Positions 12,958-23,998 of a DNA stretch of 64,000 nucleotides are shown here, one piece after another. The first letter of the stretch is position 1, and every line of letters begins with the position of its first letter. This DNA comes from Impatiens glandulifera (taxonomy: Eukaryota > Streptophyta > Magnoliopsida > Ericales > Balsaminaceae): NCBI RefSeq assembly GCF_907164915.1, contig NC_061867.1, forward strand, positions 30,997,751 through 31,061,750, in the 5' to 3' direction. A program made the position numbers and the translations under genes. The notes under the pieces are model-generated. The model ran no database searches, was not told where the DNA came from, and saw only the letters and a list, made by a program, of their open reading frames with translations.

Positions 12958-13768
12958 TGTTGGAATTAAGCTACTTCCATTAATAAATGGAAATAAGACT
13001 GTGAATAAATAAAATCAAATAAATTTCAAACAAATTCAAATGTGAATTAACGGTGAATTTAATCTAAATTATAATTAAATATTAATTATTTAATTAATAT
13101 TTAATGTCTAATTAGAAAAATAAAGTATAATGTCATGATAAAAATTTAACTTTAATTGCCTATCAATTGGCTAACGTTTAGACTCTTCAATTTGCTAGCA
13201 TTGAATGTTTAACATTGTATTTCAACAAATTAACGTATAGGTAACGATGTTAATTAGTTATGGACTAATTAACAAATGAATGAGCAATATTTATTGCTTA
13301 ATAAACGTTTGGATGGTTTTATTTAAAGGTTTAATTCTCAGAAATATATACCCATTCATTATTTATTTCACATCATTCAATCATTTTATATTTTTCTCAC
13401 TCTATAATTCCAAAAGCCCTCTTCTTATTTTGTGAGTGTTCTTCGAGTTCTTTGCTCGATATTTCTGTTGAAATCGATATTTCCGTTGAAACACGGTGAT
13501 AGTTCAAGTACGTTGATCAAGTTCGACAAGTAGTGATTTCAGTGCATAATCACTACTGGATTCGTTGTACCCTAGGAGACAGCCATCTACGATAAGCTCC
13601 AGCACAAACGGGAGACGATGAAAATGTTTTAAGGGAAATGTGTCTAACACATGCCTCGAATCAACATTTTATCTGGTGATTTCGTTCTGTGTAATATTTA
13701 ATTTATTTAATTTATTTGTAACATCATTTTATATATATTTCTGTTATTTCAAGACATTATTTCTAACA
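12958..13768 (+). mobile_element. Solo LTR (copia-like), 811 bp
   Basis: It begins TGTTGGAATTAAG and ends TTTCTAACA, the TG...CA ends of an LTR. The exact 5-bp duplication GTTTC flanks it at 12,953-12,957 and 13,769-13,773. No partner LTR or internal region was found in the window, so recombination between two LTRs probably removed the body. The plus orientation is nominal. The 62-codon ORF inside is AT-rich chance sequence. Confidence 0.8.
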
Positions 13769-13773
13769 GTTTC

Positions 13774-14301
13774 TTCACAAAAGCCTAATTTGATTTTGAA
13801 ACTCTTTAAGTTTCTCTTTTTCTCTTAAAGCATTTACCTAGGTAATTGTCTTCATGAATTAATGCACACTCTCTTGTTCATTTTAGAGATATACATTCAT
13901 TAAAATTAGAGATGAGGGATGATACAATAGTTTTGGTCCATGAGTATCCTCAATTGGACACTTCAATGCTATATAGTGGTTTTGTTGTATCAATGATATA
14001 ACTCTACATTTGATGAAATTATCCAAATATTATATGAAATTTTATTCATAAAATTGAGGTTCAATTTACTTAGAATTGTGGTTATGATGTGATTATTTTT
14101 TAGAGGAGTAGGCAAAGTAGGGATATGAATGGTTATTGGGGTAAATGTGAAGTCGTTTTATCGGCAAGTAAGTCATTTGGACATTCTTTAATGAACATGA
14201 GATTTCCTTCGATTGTCGATGGAGAGTTCTTAAGGAATATATCATGATCAACTAAGTTTGTAAATCTCATTTTAAATAGATAGTTCGAGAGTTTTATAAT
14301 A
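13774..14301. other. Non-coding stretch between the solo LTR and the hAT MITE
   Basis: No recognisable gene, repeat pair or motif was seen here. It may be further LINE-derived or host intergenic DNA. Confidence 0.4.
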
Positions 14302-14309
14302 ATTGGACT

Positions 14310-14606
14310 CAGGGTCGGCCCGAGGTAAGCCCGACAAGTCCTTGGGCTAGGGCAGCCCATTTCCTAGGCTGTCCATTTAATAAAGTATATAAATATTTAA
14401 ATAAATTTATGAATGTTTTGAACATAAAATGTTTCATCTTAGTGGCTTAACATTAAAACTTTAAATTTTTATTTAATTATGAGTTCAAACCTTACCAAAA
14501 ACAATTTTTTTTTATCAATTTTTAATACTAGACCTAGAGAAATAAAAAAAATAATTTTTTATTTCTATCGGGGGTTAGGGTAGCCCAAAACTCGGGGCCG
14601 ACTCTG
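14310..14606. mobile_element. hAT-superfamily MITE, 297 bp
   Basis: Terminal inverted repeats CAGGGTCGGCCCGAG at the left and the complement of CAGAGTCGGCCCCGAG at the right enclose AT-rich DNA. The perfect 8-bp target duplication ATTGGACT lies at 14,302-14,309 and 14,607-14,614. An 8-bp TSD with CAG-starting ends is the hAT signature. There is no transposase. Confidence 0.88.
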
Positions 14607-14614
14607 ATTGGACT

Positions 14615-15730
14615 CTCTTTAGGATGTCAACGACCACCCAAATAGTTTTGTATACAGATTGTTTGCGAATAGTTTTCTTTATCAATACTATTATCTCAAA
14701 TATGACAACAAAGAAATAGGAACACAATGAATGATTATAAATTAGAACGAGTATGAAAAAATTAAATTAAATTAGAAATTAGAGCAATAGAAGAAAGTGA
14801 AGAAGAAAAACATAGGAACTATAGAAGAACGAGTAATCACCAAGAGAATATTTGAGTAATAGAAAGCTAAAGAGTCATAGTATGATTACTTACCCGTCAT
14901 AAAGATCCAATATTTCCAAATCTTTAGAAATAATGTCCTGAGAATGTAAGTTGTCTAAGAATATGATATAAGTGATGATAATGGAGTAGTAGTGATGAAT
15001 TATTAGTATAGAAAAAACTTGTAACTTAGATGCAGGGAAAATAGACTCTGCAGAACCACTCAATTTAGTTTTAGTTTTGTGTAATCAATCAGAAATGAAC
15101 CTAAAATCATATTTTTCTTATCATTATTATTTATTTATTTTTTTGAAAATATTAATATTGAAATTACTCTACAATAATTATAAAAATTTACATAAATAAC
15201 TACTAGAGGACTTTGGTGCTATTTAATTGTATTTTTTTTTTTACTTATTTATTTATTTTGATTCATGTTTTAATGTTATGTTTTTGTCGTTGTATGTTAA
15301 ATAATTTTATATTTTTAATTGGGTAGACACTCAATTTTTGGATTTTATAATTTTAAAATAATTTCGAGCCAATAGTTTTGTTGTAATTCTAAAACAACTC
15401 CTTGCACGAGATTAAAATGAATAATTAGTTTAAAAATCGATCTAATTCTAAAATAATTAAAATCTAGGTTATCTTCAAATAAAATCAAAAACATACAAAG
15501 AAATTAATAAATACATAATAGGTTCAATGAATTATATTCTTATTGATTAATATAAATTATGTTTATTTTACAGGTTGGAATAAAATTTAAAAAAATGTTC
15601 ATCGAAGGTGACTGGCGACCGCCGTGTACAGCCACCGAACAACCGTAGCTAGCGAACTACCGAGACCCAGCCCAAATAGGGTAAAACCAAGGGTCCAACT
15701 TACACATAGAAGGTCAAGCCACAAGTCAAT
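14615..15730. other. Non-coding host DNA, continuation of duplicated unit 1
   Basis: From about 15,080 to 15,725 it is collinear with 60,340-60,940 (for example AACTAGAGGACTTT and the GTAGCTA segment) and more distantly with 5600-6240. It is therefore the host sequence that continues unit 1 beyond the LINE block. No gene was seen. Confidence 0.6.
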
Positions 15731-16233
15731 TGTCACGGGCTCAGTTTTTTCACTGACGATCCGTGCGACATTAGTTACGATCTTCGCAAGAACGAGTAAC
15801 TAGTCAGCCTTACTCGACGTAACACTCGACGTTTAATAGAATTAACACAAGAATTCTAGAGAGCAACTTTTACAAAGAATAATATTATATCATTTGAATA
15901 CTTGGTGATTTATAATGTAATACCTCACATGTATATAGGACTAATTCTAGTAATTACATTAACGACACACTAATTTAGGGCATTCCTTATAAGTGTCAAT
16001 CGGTGATGCACTAATTTAGGGATTCCTTCTAATTGTCAATCAGTGATGGACTAATCAAGGATATTCCTTTTAAGTATCAATTAGTGATGCGCTAATTAAG
16101 GACATACCTTTCAACTCTCAATTAGTGATGCGTTAATCATGTACCTGCCTTCCAGCTAAAATATTCCTTGCATTGGGCTTAAGCGGGCTTAAGCCTCCTC
16201 CTCTTCTTGGGCCAGGAAAATTGGGTCGTGACA
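15731..16233 (-). repeat. 3' LTR of gypsy element C, with internal tandem repeats
   Basis: 503 bp from TGTCACGGGCTC to GGGTCGTGACA. A purine-rich tract (minus strand AAGAAGAGGAGG) adjoins its inner end at about 16,240-16,260, as expected for a polypurine tract. From 15,964 to about 16,155 a unit of about 41 bp (GTGATGCACTAATTTAGGG and variants) is repeated more than four times. No matching 5' LTR is in the window. Confidence 0.72.
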
Positions 16234-16540
16234 TACTCCTTAAGCCTCCTCTTCTTGGGCCAGGAAGATTGGGATGTGAAATTCTCTCCCACTCAATCTG
16301 GCGACGTCCTCGTCGCTTCCTCCTTGTAGACCTAGATGATGCCTCCACATAAGATAGAAGTTTTGAGTGACATACTGGCTCTCCAACCCGGTTCTTCTCT
16401 AAGAAAGGGTCTTCGTATTTCCTCACAAGCCCCTTGTGAACTTTGGAAAATCGTCTCTCTTGATGGAGGAGAAGTTTTACTATCACTAGGTTTCCTCCGA
16501 ACTCCAAGTGTCTTATCTTTTTGTCCTCCCATTTCTTCAT
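16133..16540 (-). pseudogene. Gypsy integrase C-terminal fragment (element C)
   Basis: The stretch RRFSKVHKGLVRKYEDPF matches the conserved segment of the integrase C-terminal region of plant Ty3/gypsy elements (family knowledge). A basic run SSRSTRRKRRGRRQ follows, and the frame then runs into the LTR. It follows the protease fragment almost directly, so roughly 3 kb of pol was deleted between them. It overlaps the protease fragment in another frame. Confidence 0.7.
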
Positions 16541-16931
16541 TCTTTTGGCGGTCTTGCCTAGTTTCTCTCTTGCCCTCTCTTGTTAAAGGTATTGTGCGAG
16601 TATTGCCTTCCTCTAAAATGTACATCATATTGGCAGAAAGGAGTAGGATGACATTTACCTTGTCTAGGAACTCTATGCCGAGAACCATTTTGTAGTCGTC
16701 CATGTCAATAATGGAGAAATCCAGAAGGCCAGTCCACTCCCCCAAGTTGATCTTTACATTACGAGCAACTCCATAAGTTGCATTTGGTGACGAGTTGACT
16801 TCTTTAAGCCACCCTTTCTCCTTAGTGTACTGGATTCCCAGTCTTCCCGCCTCCTTTACCTCTAGAAAGTTGTTATTGGCTCCCGTTTCCAACAAAGCTT
16901 TAACCATGTGATTACTTACTTTAGTTTCCAC
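16332..16931 (-). pseudogene. Gypsy aspartic protease fragment (element C)
   Basis: A retropepsin-like fold from gypsy pol: VKALLETGANNNFL corresponds to the usual A-L-[IV]-D-[ST]-G-A active site with the catalytic Asp changed to Glu. GWLKEVNS and MDDYKMVLGIEFL downstream are standard for this family. A stop lies just upstream (about 16,935) between it and the gag zinc knuckle. The last third of the frame is out-of-frame tail. It is inactive by both criteria. Confidence 0.75.
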
Positions 16932-17110
16932 AAATAGTCATCCTTTCTTCGCGGACTTTGGCTCATTAAACTCTGATGTAACATCACTAATTAGGTTTAA
17001 CGACCCCAGTCGAGATTCATCGTGAAGGCGTTCTTGCTCCTCCATCAATGTTGATAGTTTGTTCTTCATAGGGAACTCTCTTGCTCTATGTGGCCCTTCA
17101 CAAAAGAAAC
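16932..17110 (-). pseudogene. Gypsy gag zinc-knuckle segment (element C, downstream of the A insertion)
   Basis: Minus-strand reading gives CEGPHRARECPMKNK, the second half of a CX2CX3HX4C knuckle. The first Cys lies on the other side of element A (at about 37,250). This pins the insertion inside the gag zinc knuckle. Confidence 0.75.
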
Positions 17111-18581
17111 TGATAGGATCGGCTTAATCAATAGAGACGGGGGTCTGGCGATTGATGAAGACTTATGAAAAACGGTTTGAAAGAAATCTTGATAGGGATT
17201 TAATTCACTTTCTATTCTACGCAAACCCTTGTAAACACTTGAAATAGAATCAAGTGTGGAAATGTTTACTTAGGTTTGAAGTTTGCACACACTTAGCTCA
17301 TTGTTGAATAGAACACACTCTGTTCAACTTACAAGATGAAGAATATCACTCAGCTAAAGGAAGCTTTGATTCTAACTCTATCTTGATTAACACACAATAC
17401 AATCAGGAAAGCAGCTCACAGTATGAATATTCAAAAGCTTGATTTCTCAGTAATTTCAGTAAGCAAGATGATCGAGAAATTGTCTGTTGTCCTTAGGAAT
17501 CTTTAAATATGCACAGGTACCAACGGTCGAATCTTCAGAATGATACGTGGCACTCTTCAATTGGAACGCCTCCATAGTACATAACAGACTCTAAATACAA
17601 GCATCGTGGCCGTACACAACAATTAGTGCGCCGAATATTCTTTAGAGATTTACCTGCAAAACAAGTAGTGGAAAGGATATTCGCTTACGTGTCATTAGTT
17701 AATTGGATGCATCGGGATGTCGTACTGATCTTCATTATAAAGTGGAGTAGGAGTAGCGTACAGCCATAGCACGTGGGTAGGCGGGTGCTAGCTTCAAGCA
17801 ACTGCTTAAGCAAAGCATTAGAAGTATTTCAATTAGACGACCTCGTCTAATGAAATCAAACGTCCCCGTCTAATAACGAAATCCATTAGACCACCTGGTC
17901 TAATGGGATTAGACTTACGTCTAATTGCAATCACTTTAGACTAATTTGAAGGAGTTAGACGGCACGTCTAACTTTCACCAGTTAGACTACACGTCTAACT
18001 TTCTCTTTCTATTAGACTGCACGTCTAACTCCACGAGTTAGACTGCACGTCTAATTACGTTCCACTTCAGACTAATCTGAAGGAGTTAGATTATACGTCT
18101 AACTTTCACAATCTATTAAACTGCACGTCTAACTCCACGAGTTAGACTGCATGTCTAATTACGAGTCTATTAGACTGCACATCAAGTCCACAAGTTAGAC
18201 TGCATATCTAATTCCGAATCCATTAGACTACACGTCTAACTCCACGAGTTAGATTGCATGTCTAATTACGAGTCTATTAGACTGCACGTCTAACTCTACG
18301 AGTTAGACTGCACGTCTAATTCCTCCAGTTATACTGTACGTCTAACTCCGCTTAATTAGACTACACGTCTAATTTCGCTAGTTAGACTGCACGTCTAACT
18401 TTGTGCATCTAATGCCAAATAAGTCTAATTAACCTCATTAGAACTAAGTCTAATGAAATTGTTTTTCAATACACCTGCATCAAAAACAATTAGACGCATA
18501 TATAATCCATTCATCATTTCATCATCAAAATTCCAATAGTCAAACTATTTCAACACATGGTCAAAATAATTTGACCCACCA
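17111..18581 (-). repeat. 3' LTR of element A, 1471 bp
   Basis: It matches 35,612-37,247 throughout, apart from a block of about 140 bp (35,782-35,921 of the partner) that is missing here. The lost block contains the segment with CTCCTACGTCACCCCTT, which is shared with B-family LTRs. It carries the same inverted-repeat array (about 17,900-18,410) as its partner. Confidence 0.9.
17890..18410. repeat. Array of 19-bp inverted-repeat motifs in the 3' LTR of A
   Basis: Repeated units of the form GTTAGACTGCACGTCTAAC: 7-bp arms GTTAGAC/GTCTAAC around a 5-bp spacer, separated by short linkers such as TCCACGA. Several units have mutated arms. It is orthologous to the array at 36,548-37,066. Confidence 0.85.
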
Positions 18582-18756
18582 ATTTCCTCTTTTTTGATGA
18601 TGTGATTGAAACCTTGCATATATAACAAATTAAGCATTCATCATATAAATGCAGGGTAAAACTTGTTCATCCATCACACATAACCACTTTCAAAAACAAT
18701 TATTCCAAAAACATAGTCAAAGAAACATAGTTTAAAACAAAGTAAGAGAAAGGAGA

Positions 18757-19302
18757 TCATTGTTCTTCCCTTTTTACACGAGGATCAATTGGATAGTTGA
18801 AACCTCCACCTCTTATCCCTTCACTAGTTAGCAGATTTTGAAACGGAGGATGAGCACGACCACCGCGACCGCTTCTACTAGATCTCCCACCACGATCACC
18901 GCCACTAGTGCGACCTCCTCGATCACTACCAGATTGCCCACCACCACCACCAATACTACTTCGGCCTCCGCGATCACCACTTCTTCGAGCTCCTCCTCTT
19001 TTGGCTGGCCTTGGATTTTCATTGTTGGTTGGAGCACGCTTAGATCTGGTACCGGTTGATACACAGTGACCTCTTCTACTAGGCTCACCTTGAGTGATAC
19101 GAGTCTGTTCTCTTTCAGCAGCACCTTTTGCATTTTCTTTCTCTTGAAACTTTCTTGCAACGGAGTCGGCATACTCCAACCTTTCACCATTTGTTCTTCT
19201 CAAGCTTCCTTGAATTTCAACAAGCTGATTCTTGTATAATTCCATTGATTCCATGACCTCACGATGATTATCAAGATTGATTTGTCTTTCAAGACTCATC
19301 AT
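18757..19302 (-). pseudogene. RGG-rich C-terminal segment of the accessory ORF of element A
   Basis: 181 codons: an N-terminal Glu/Gln-rich helix, then repeated GDRGGRSS-type units (residues about 100-150). These would favour RNA binding or phase-separated assemblies if translated. The repeats also open spurious ORFs in the other frames. Confidence 0.55.
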
Positions 19303-19329
19303 TTTAGATTGACGACTGAAGAGCTGCTT

Positions 19330-20004
19330 TTAAAATTTGGAGAAATTTAAATTTGAAACATGAGTCTCATACGTATTCTTCTTCAGTGTATTATCCAATT
19401 CTTTAAGGATTTTGACACATTCAGCAACTTCTTTTCTATCCTCTTTCTGAGTATTCAAAATATTTACTACATGTGATCCCATAGCTATCACATTCGTCTG
19501 AAGAGAGGTAAGCAGAGAAGTCATCGACTTCAGAAGCTTGGTACCATCTGCAGAGTATCCTTCATTGGATGAATCATCCTGTGATTCTGCTGCCATGCTC
19601 TGAATGGGATTAGCTTCGATGTGAATCTGCAAGAATTGCTCGGGTTCACCCTTATCAGACTCATTTCCAGTTTTATTTCGCTCTTCTTCATCCAGCTCCC
19701 TTTCTGCTCTTTGAAACCTATCAAACAGATTTCCCTTGCTGTGGAGAGGATGAAGAAAATTCTCATGAAGACTACCAACAATAATATAGGGAAATGGAAG
19801 AGGCTTGACAGTAACAGAATTTTGATCTTGTTCCCCCTCAGACGAGGAACTCTCTTCTTCTGTATCTTTGTCTTTTGAGGGCTCCCCCTCAGATATGGCA
19901 ATCTCAGGATGACTAACTTCAGCCACCTTTCCTTGAGCTTCCTCTATTCTGATAACAGGGGATATTAAAACCTCTTTTTCATTTGGATTTTGAACAGTCT
20001 CCAC
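19330..20004 (-). pseudogene. Acidic middle segment of the accessory ORF of element A
   Basis: A 224-codon frame rich in Glu, Ser and Asp (SEGEPSKDKDTEEESSSSEG), with a helical stretch near its end (EVAECVKILKELDNTLKK) likely to form a coil. No catalytic motif was seen. It is upstream and in line with the RGG-rich piece at 19,302-18,757. Confidence 0.55.
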
Positions 20005-22327
20005 AACAGTTTCTTCCTCTTATGTCACAAGAGCTTGGACCAGCTCTTCAACAACAACTTCTTCTTGATTTATAAGAGCTTGTTCTGGCTCTTGAATTAT
20101 CTCTTCTTCTTCTTCTTCCTCTAGTGATGAATTCTCTGGAATGGGTTCCTTATTTAGATCGATAACAGGTTGAGCCAGTAAACGTCTTTCTTCTTGAGAA
20201 ATATTTCTAAATTATATCAGAAGAGCAGCAGCTTGCTCATCTGTATCAGTATTATCAATAGAGACATCCATTGATTCGTCTTCATCAGAGAAAATACCAA
20301 AATAGCTCACTCCTAAGCAGTTAGCTCCATCAACATATCGAGTGACTATAGAAAGATAGTCAGCCATGATCTCGTTTAATCTCTTTTAAGACTTTCACTT
20401 CCACTTCAGCACCTTTCTCAATAGGGTTAAAATTGGCTTTTATGCCTTTAAGGATGGGGAATAGAGCTCTTCCTCTCAAACAAGCTTTGATAAGATCTTT
20501 CTTTTTCAGAGCTTCTGACACTTACGTAGTTTTAGCCTATTTGAGAACCTTCTTTTCATCTGCTACAAGCTTGCGCCATTGAGTACTTATTCCTGAACCA
20601 GTGATGACCTCATCATACTGGATAGATAATCTGTTCTGGATCCAAGAGTCAAACATTTCCATTTTCTCAGCAGCAATAGCGTTGACTTGATTCATCATGA
20701 GGTCAACAATGCATGTTGCCTTAGAAACATCTTCACTTTTTTCAATTACAACATTTTTCCCTTTTCCAACAACCTCAACAGGTTTTGGAGATGGTCTTGG
20801 CTCACCAAAAACAATTCCACACGACTACCTTGTGGAACGCATCAATTCATAAGCAGATACAGGTTTCTTGAAGAGTCTTGGAGGGAGCTCTCCTCGAATG
20901 ACTTTCCCGATAACTATTGAATCTTTCGAAATTGGGTTAGTGGAGGGAGTCTCTCTAACAGAGACAGAAGAAGCCTTTTCAGCATCATCACCAGCAAAAT
21001 GGGTAAGGACTGCACCTTGTTCTAGTTGGGCAAATTCTGTAGCACCAGCGACTACTTGATCCGGTTGTTGAACAGGAGACTCAGTCCTATCAATATTCTC
21101 AATATTTGGACCAGCTGACTCAACAGCATGCCCTTCAGCAGATTCCTTCTCAAGAATAAAAATAGATTTATCTTGTTCCATCACAGGAACATCTAATTTA
21201 GGCACATCGGTTAGGGGGTAGAGAAGAGGTTACCTTCGATAACGCCTTCATCGATTTATACGCGTGGGGTGCCTTTGACTTGTCACCTTTTGAAACAGAT
21301 GACCTTGAAGATCTCCTCAACTGACTGGCAGTCGGAGACAGGGGAGACATGGGAATGGTGGCAAGTTCAACTGGACCTTGCCTGATTCTGGAATCAACAG
21401 TTTCAGAATCCTTTTTGAAGAGCTCCTTAGGCTAGTAGAACTAGCCTCTGATTCGATGACAGTTTTGGATCTCTTTTCTCCCGTCGACAAGATGGAAGCG
21501 GCTGTCTGTTTAGATCGGATAATCGATTTTCCACCGGTCTGTTGGCTGGAAGCACCCGAAGGAGATTCCTTAAGATTCTTCATTCTAACCAGAGTGTTGG
21601 CAACTGTGAACGCATTATACACCCTATTTGAGTTGATCGGTTGAGGTTCACCCATCGGAACACCCAAATGCTCCAACAAACGAATTAGTTGAGCAGCGAA
21701 CGTTATACTTTCCTTATTCTCCTGATTGATAGAGAAACATAGATTCTGAAATAATGTTAAGGCCCAGTTTACCTGGATTCCTTTTGAAATTGCACACATA
21801 TAATCAAATCGATCTTGACTATAGAGGTTGAATGAACCAGCCTTCCCCTGAAGCGCTTTAGCCACCACATTATTTAGCAAAATAAACTGTGGTTTAAGAA
21901 CTTTCTTACTTCCGTTTATATGAATCGCCGAGCCATCAGCAGATAAAACCTTCTTCATCTCTTCCTTTACTTCCGGTGACAGATCCTTGTTGAAGGTATG
22001 ACCCTCCGACGGAAGTTCAAAGAAATCCGCGAAAAAGGCTTCATCGAAAGATATTTCCATCTCGTTTACAGTTACTAAGATAAAATCTTCCACCATTATT
22101 GCAGATTTAAAGAACTCTCTAACTTCATTCTTGTAAAAGATGAAAAGACCGCCAAGATATTTTCCAAGACCGAAATACTCGAGGGTTCTAAACATATCTA
22201 CCACTTCAGGCTGATCGAAAGTGTAGACTGGTGGAAAATCCACCTGTAAAGTACAATGACCCAGCATAATTCTCTTGTTCACCATTTTCAATAGAATACG
22301 AACAGACACAAGATTAGCATAGATTTT

Positions 22328-23667
22328 TGTTAGGATCTAGATCGCCGCTGGGGAACCGGGGGGTTGAACCGGTTAGCGGTTCACACTCGAAGGGTGGTGG
22401 TTAATCTGGTTAGAGATTAATACCGGGGTTTCAATACTACACAACCTGTCACAAACCCTTGAACTAGGTTCAAGCGCGGAAGAGGTTTACTTTCAGGTTG
22501 AAGCAGCACACTTGTTTGATAGACAAGGCCGGTTTCGGATGATGGTGATTTGGAAATGGTGGGTCGGTTTCGGTGATCTGGATATTCGGTATGGTTAGTA
22601 TAGAGTCGGTTTAGAGCGGTGTGGTTAAGTTAGTCGGTTAGATAATGAGGCCGGCAGAAAGTAAATAACAAGACAGATTTTATGGATGTTCGGAGATAAA
22701 ACTCCTACGTCACCCCTTCCTCTCAAAACTGCGAGAAGGATATTCATTAAGGAATACAAGTACAAGCCGATCGAGACTTATTTCCTGCTCGATAACACTC
22801 TTACAATTTACACCGAAATTGTAAAACACACTTTAACTTTCAACACTTAGGCTTTCTAAAACAGCACACTCTTATCACTTGTAGTAAATGCTCTTAGCGC
22901 TCGTTATCTCAATAATGTGTCTCTTAATATCTCAATATCACACTGTTGTCCCGCATTTACTCTTCTGCAACTGCCTCCTTTTATAGGTGAAATATGCCAA
23001 CGGTCATATTTCACTTCCTTGAATCTGATTGGCTGAGCAGAAGTGCAGTGATTCAGTGTTTCAGAGGTTCAGACCTGCGGTCGTTTCCTCAGACCTGATG
23101 GTCAACCTCAAACCTGGTGTTCTGTCTCAGATCTGGCGGTCTGTTCTTCCGGTGTGTAAGACAAACCTGCCGGGTTTGTCTTTTACTTGATGTAGGCACT
23201 GTCTGTTGGACAGTTGTCTGTACTTGGAAGATTTCCTTTCTGTCTTATCCCGAAGTGGAAGGATCCGGTAGTACTGTCTTCTGCAGCCTACAGTCTTTCC
23301 TCAGACTTGCATGAATATGGAAGTGTTCAGTCTGTTCCTTTGGTATCGTTCTCAACAGATACCCGAATTGTCTTCTTGTACTGGTCGGTCATTTGACTTA
23401 GCCGAATGTCTTTTGGTAGTGATGTAACCGGACTTCTTCCGGTTATTCTTGTGTTGTGGGTGATCGGCTGTTTGATGATTCCGGTTTTGAGCTTTGGCCG
23501 ATCCTTTCTTTGTGCGGTCACGTTCCGAATACTCTTGATCGGTTTGGTAGCTTGACCGGTTAGGTTTCTTTAGTCGGTTCTTTTGTTCATCCGGTCCGGT
23601 TCCTTGTTCCTGCATGGAAAGTTTATTTAAGTTAGATTTATTTGAACCGGTCTTATTTTATCTAAAA
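22328..23667 (-). repeat. 3' LTR of element B, 1340 bp
   Basis: It matches the solo LTR at 40,257-41,556 (opposite orientation) along its length and starts TGTTAGGATCTAG in plus-strand order. The other end has decayed from TCTAACA to TCTAAAA at 23,661-23,667. It shares with A-family LTRs the CTCCTACGTCACCCCTT segment (22,707-22,722) and the CCAACGGTC segment beside the TATA box. Confidence 0.88.
22977..22986 (-). promoter_or_regulatory. LTR TATA box of element B
   Basis: Minus-strand CTATAAAAGG, with GACCGTTGG a short distance upstream. The identical CTATAAAAGG decamer is used at the internal promoter of the 846-aa accessory ORF (26,643-26,652). Confidence 0.6.
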
Positions 23668-23886
23668 ATTTCTCCCTTTTTGATTATTTTATTTAAAATT
23701 ATCAAAATCATGTAAGTTTGCAACCGTAGGCCGGTTGTTTTGTTTGGCCAGATTTTATAAACTGACTTGGGAGAAATTTTTCGAAAACTGTTGAGAAAAG
23801 TTTTGGAAGTCTTTATAAGAGTCTTTATCTTTTATCTAACAATTTCTCCCTTTTTGATTATTTTATTTAAAATTATCAAAACTAAG
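23661..23886 (-). repeat. Duplicated LTR-edge/polypurine segment of element B
   Basis: About 52 bp (TCTAACAATTTCTCCC followed by TTTTTGATTATTTTA) occurs at 23,661-23,712 and again at 23,835-23,886. Each carries a purine tract on the minus strand (AAAAAGGGAGAAAT) and the first bases of the LTR. The inner copy keeps the intact TGTTAGA edge, while the real LTR edge is mutated. Confidence 0.75.
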
Positions 23887-23998
23887 CAGAAATGCAAAAG
23901 ATGGCCGGTTTCAAAAAGTAACTTTATATATATAGATAGATAACCGAAAGAGAGAGATATATATAAAAGTACTAAGGCAAGAAGAGGAAAGATAGTCC

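Larger units (their letters stand above)
18757..22309 (-). pseudogene. Decayed long accessory ORF of element A
   Basis: It starts at 22,309 with a 330-aa frame (to 21,317). This holds VDF near residue 24, FYKNEVREFFKSA, FFELPSEG, KVLKPQFILLNN and IQVNWALTLFQNL, the same domain found three times in element B. The reading then breaks into 21,205-20,825, 20,004-19,330 (acidic, Ser/Glu-rich) and 19,302-18,757. The last piece ends in an RGG/GGR-rich basic tail. Together it parallels the 846-aa ORF of B: domain, acidic region, coiled-coil, basic tail. Its start lies 18 bp from the B insertion, so B separated it from its promoter at about 32,895. The domain resembles the plant transposon-protein family PF20167 (inferred, not searched). 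Confidence 0.7.

Noticed and set aside
18838..19190. Ser/Thr-rich plus-strand ORF and a Val-rich minus-strand ORF
   Set aside because: Both are other-frame readings of the RGG/GGR-coding repeats of the accessory ORF tail.
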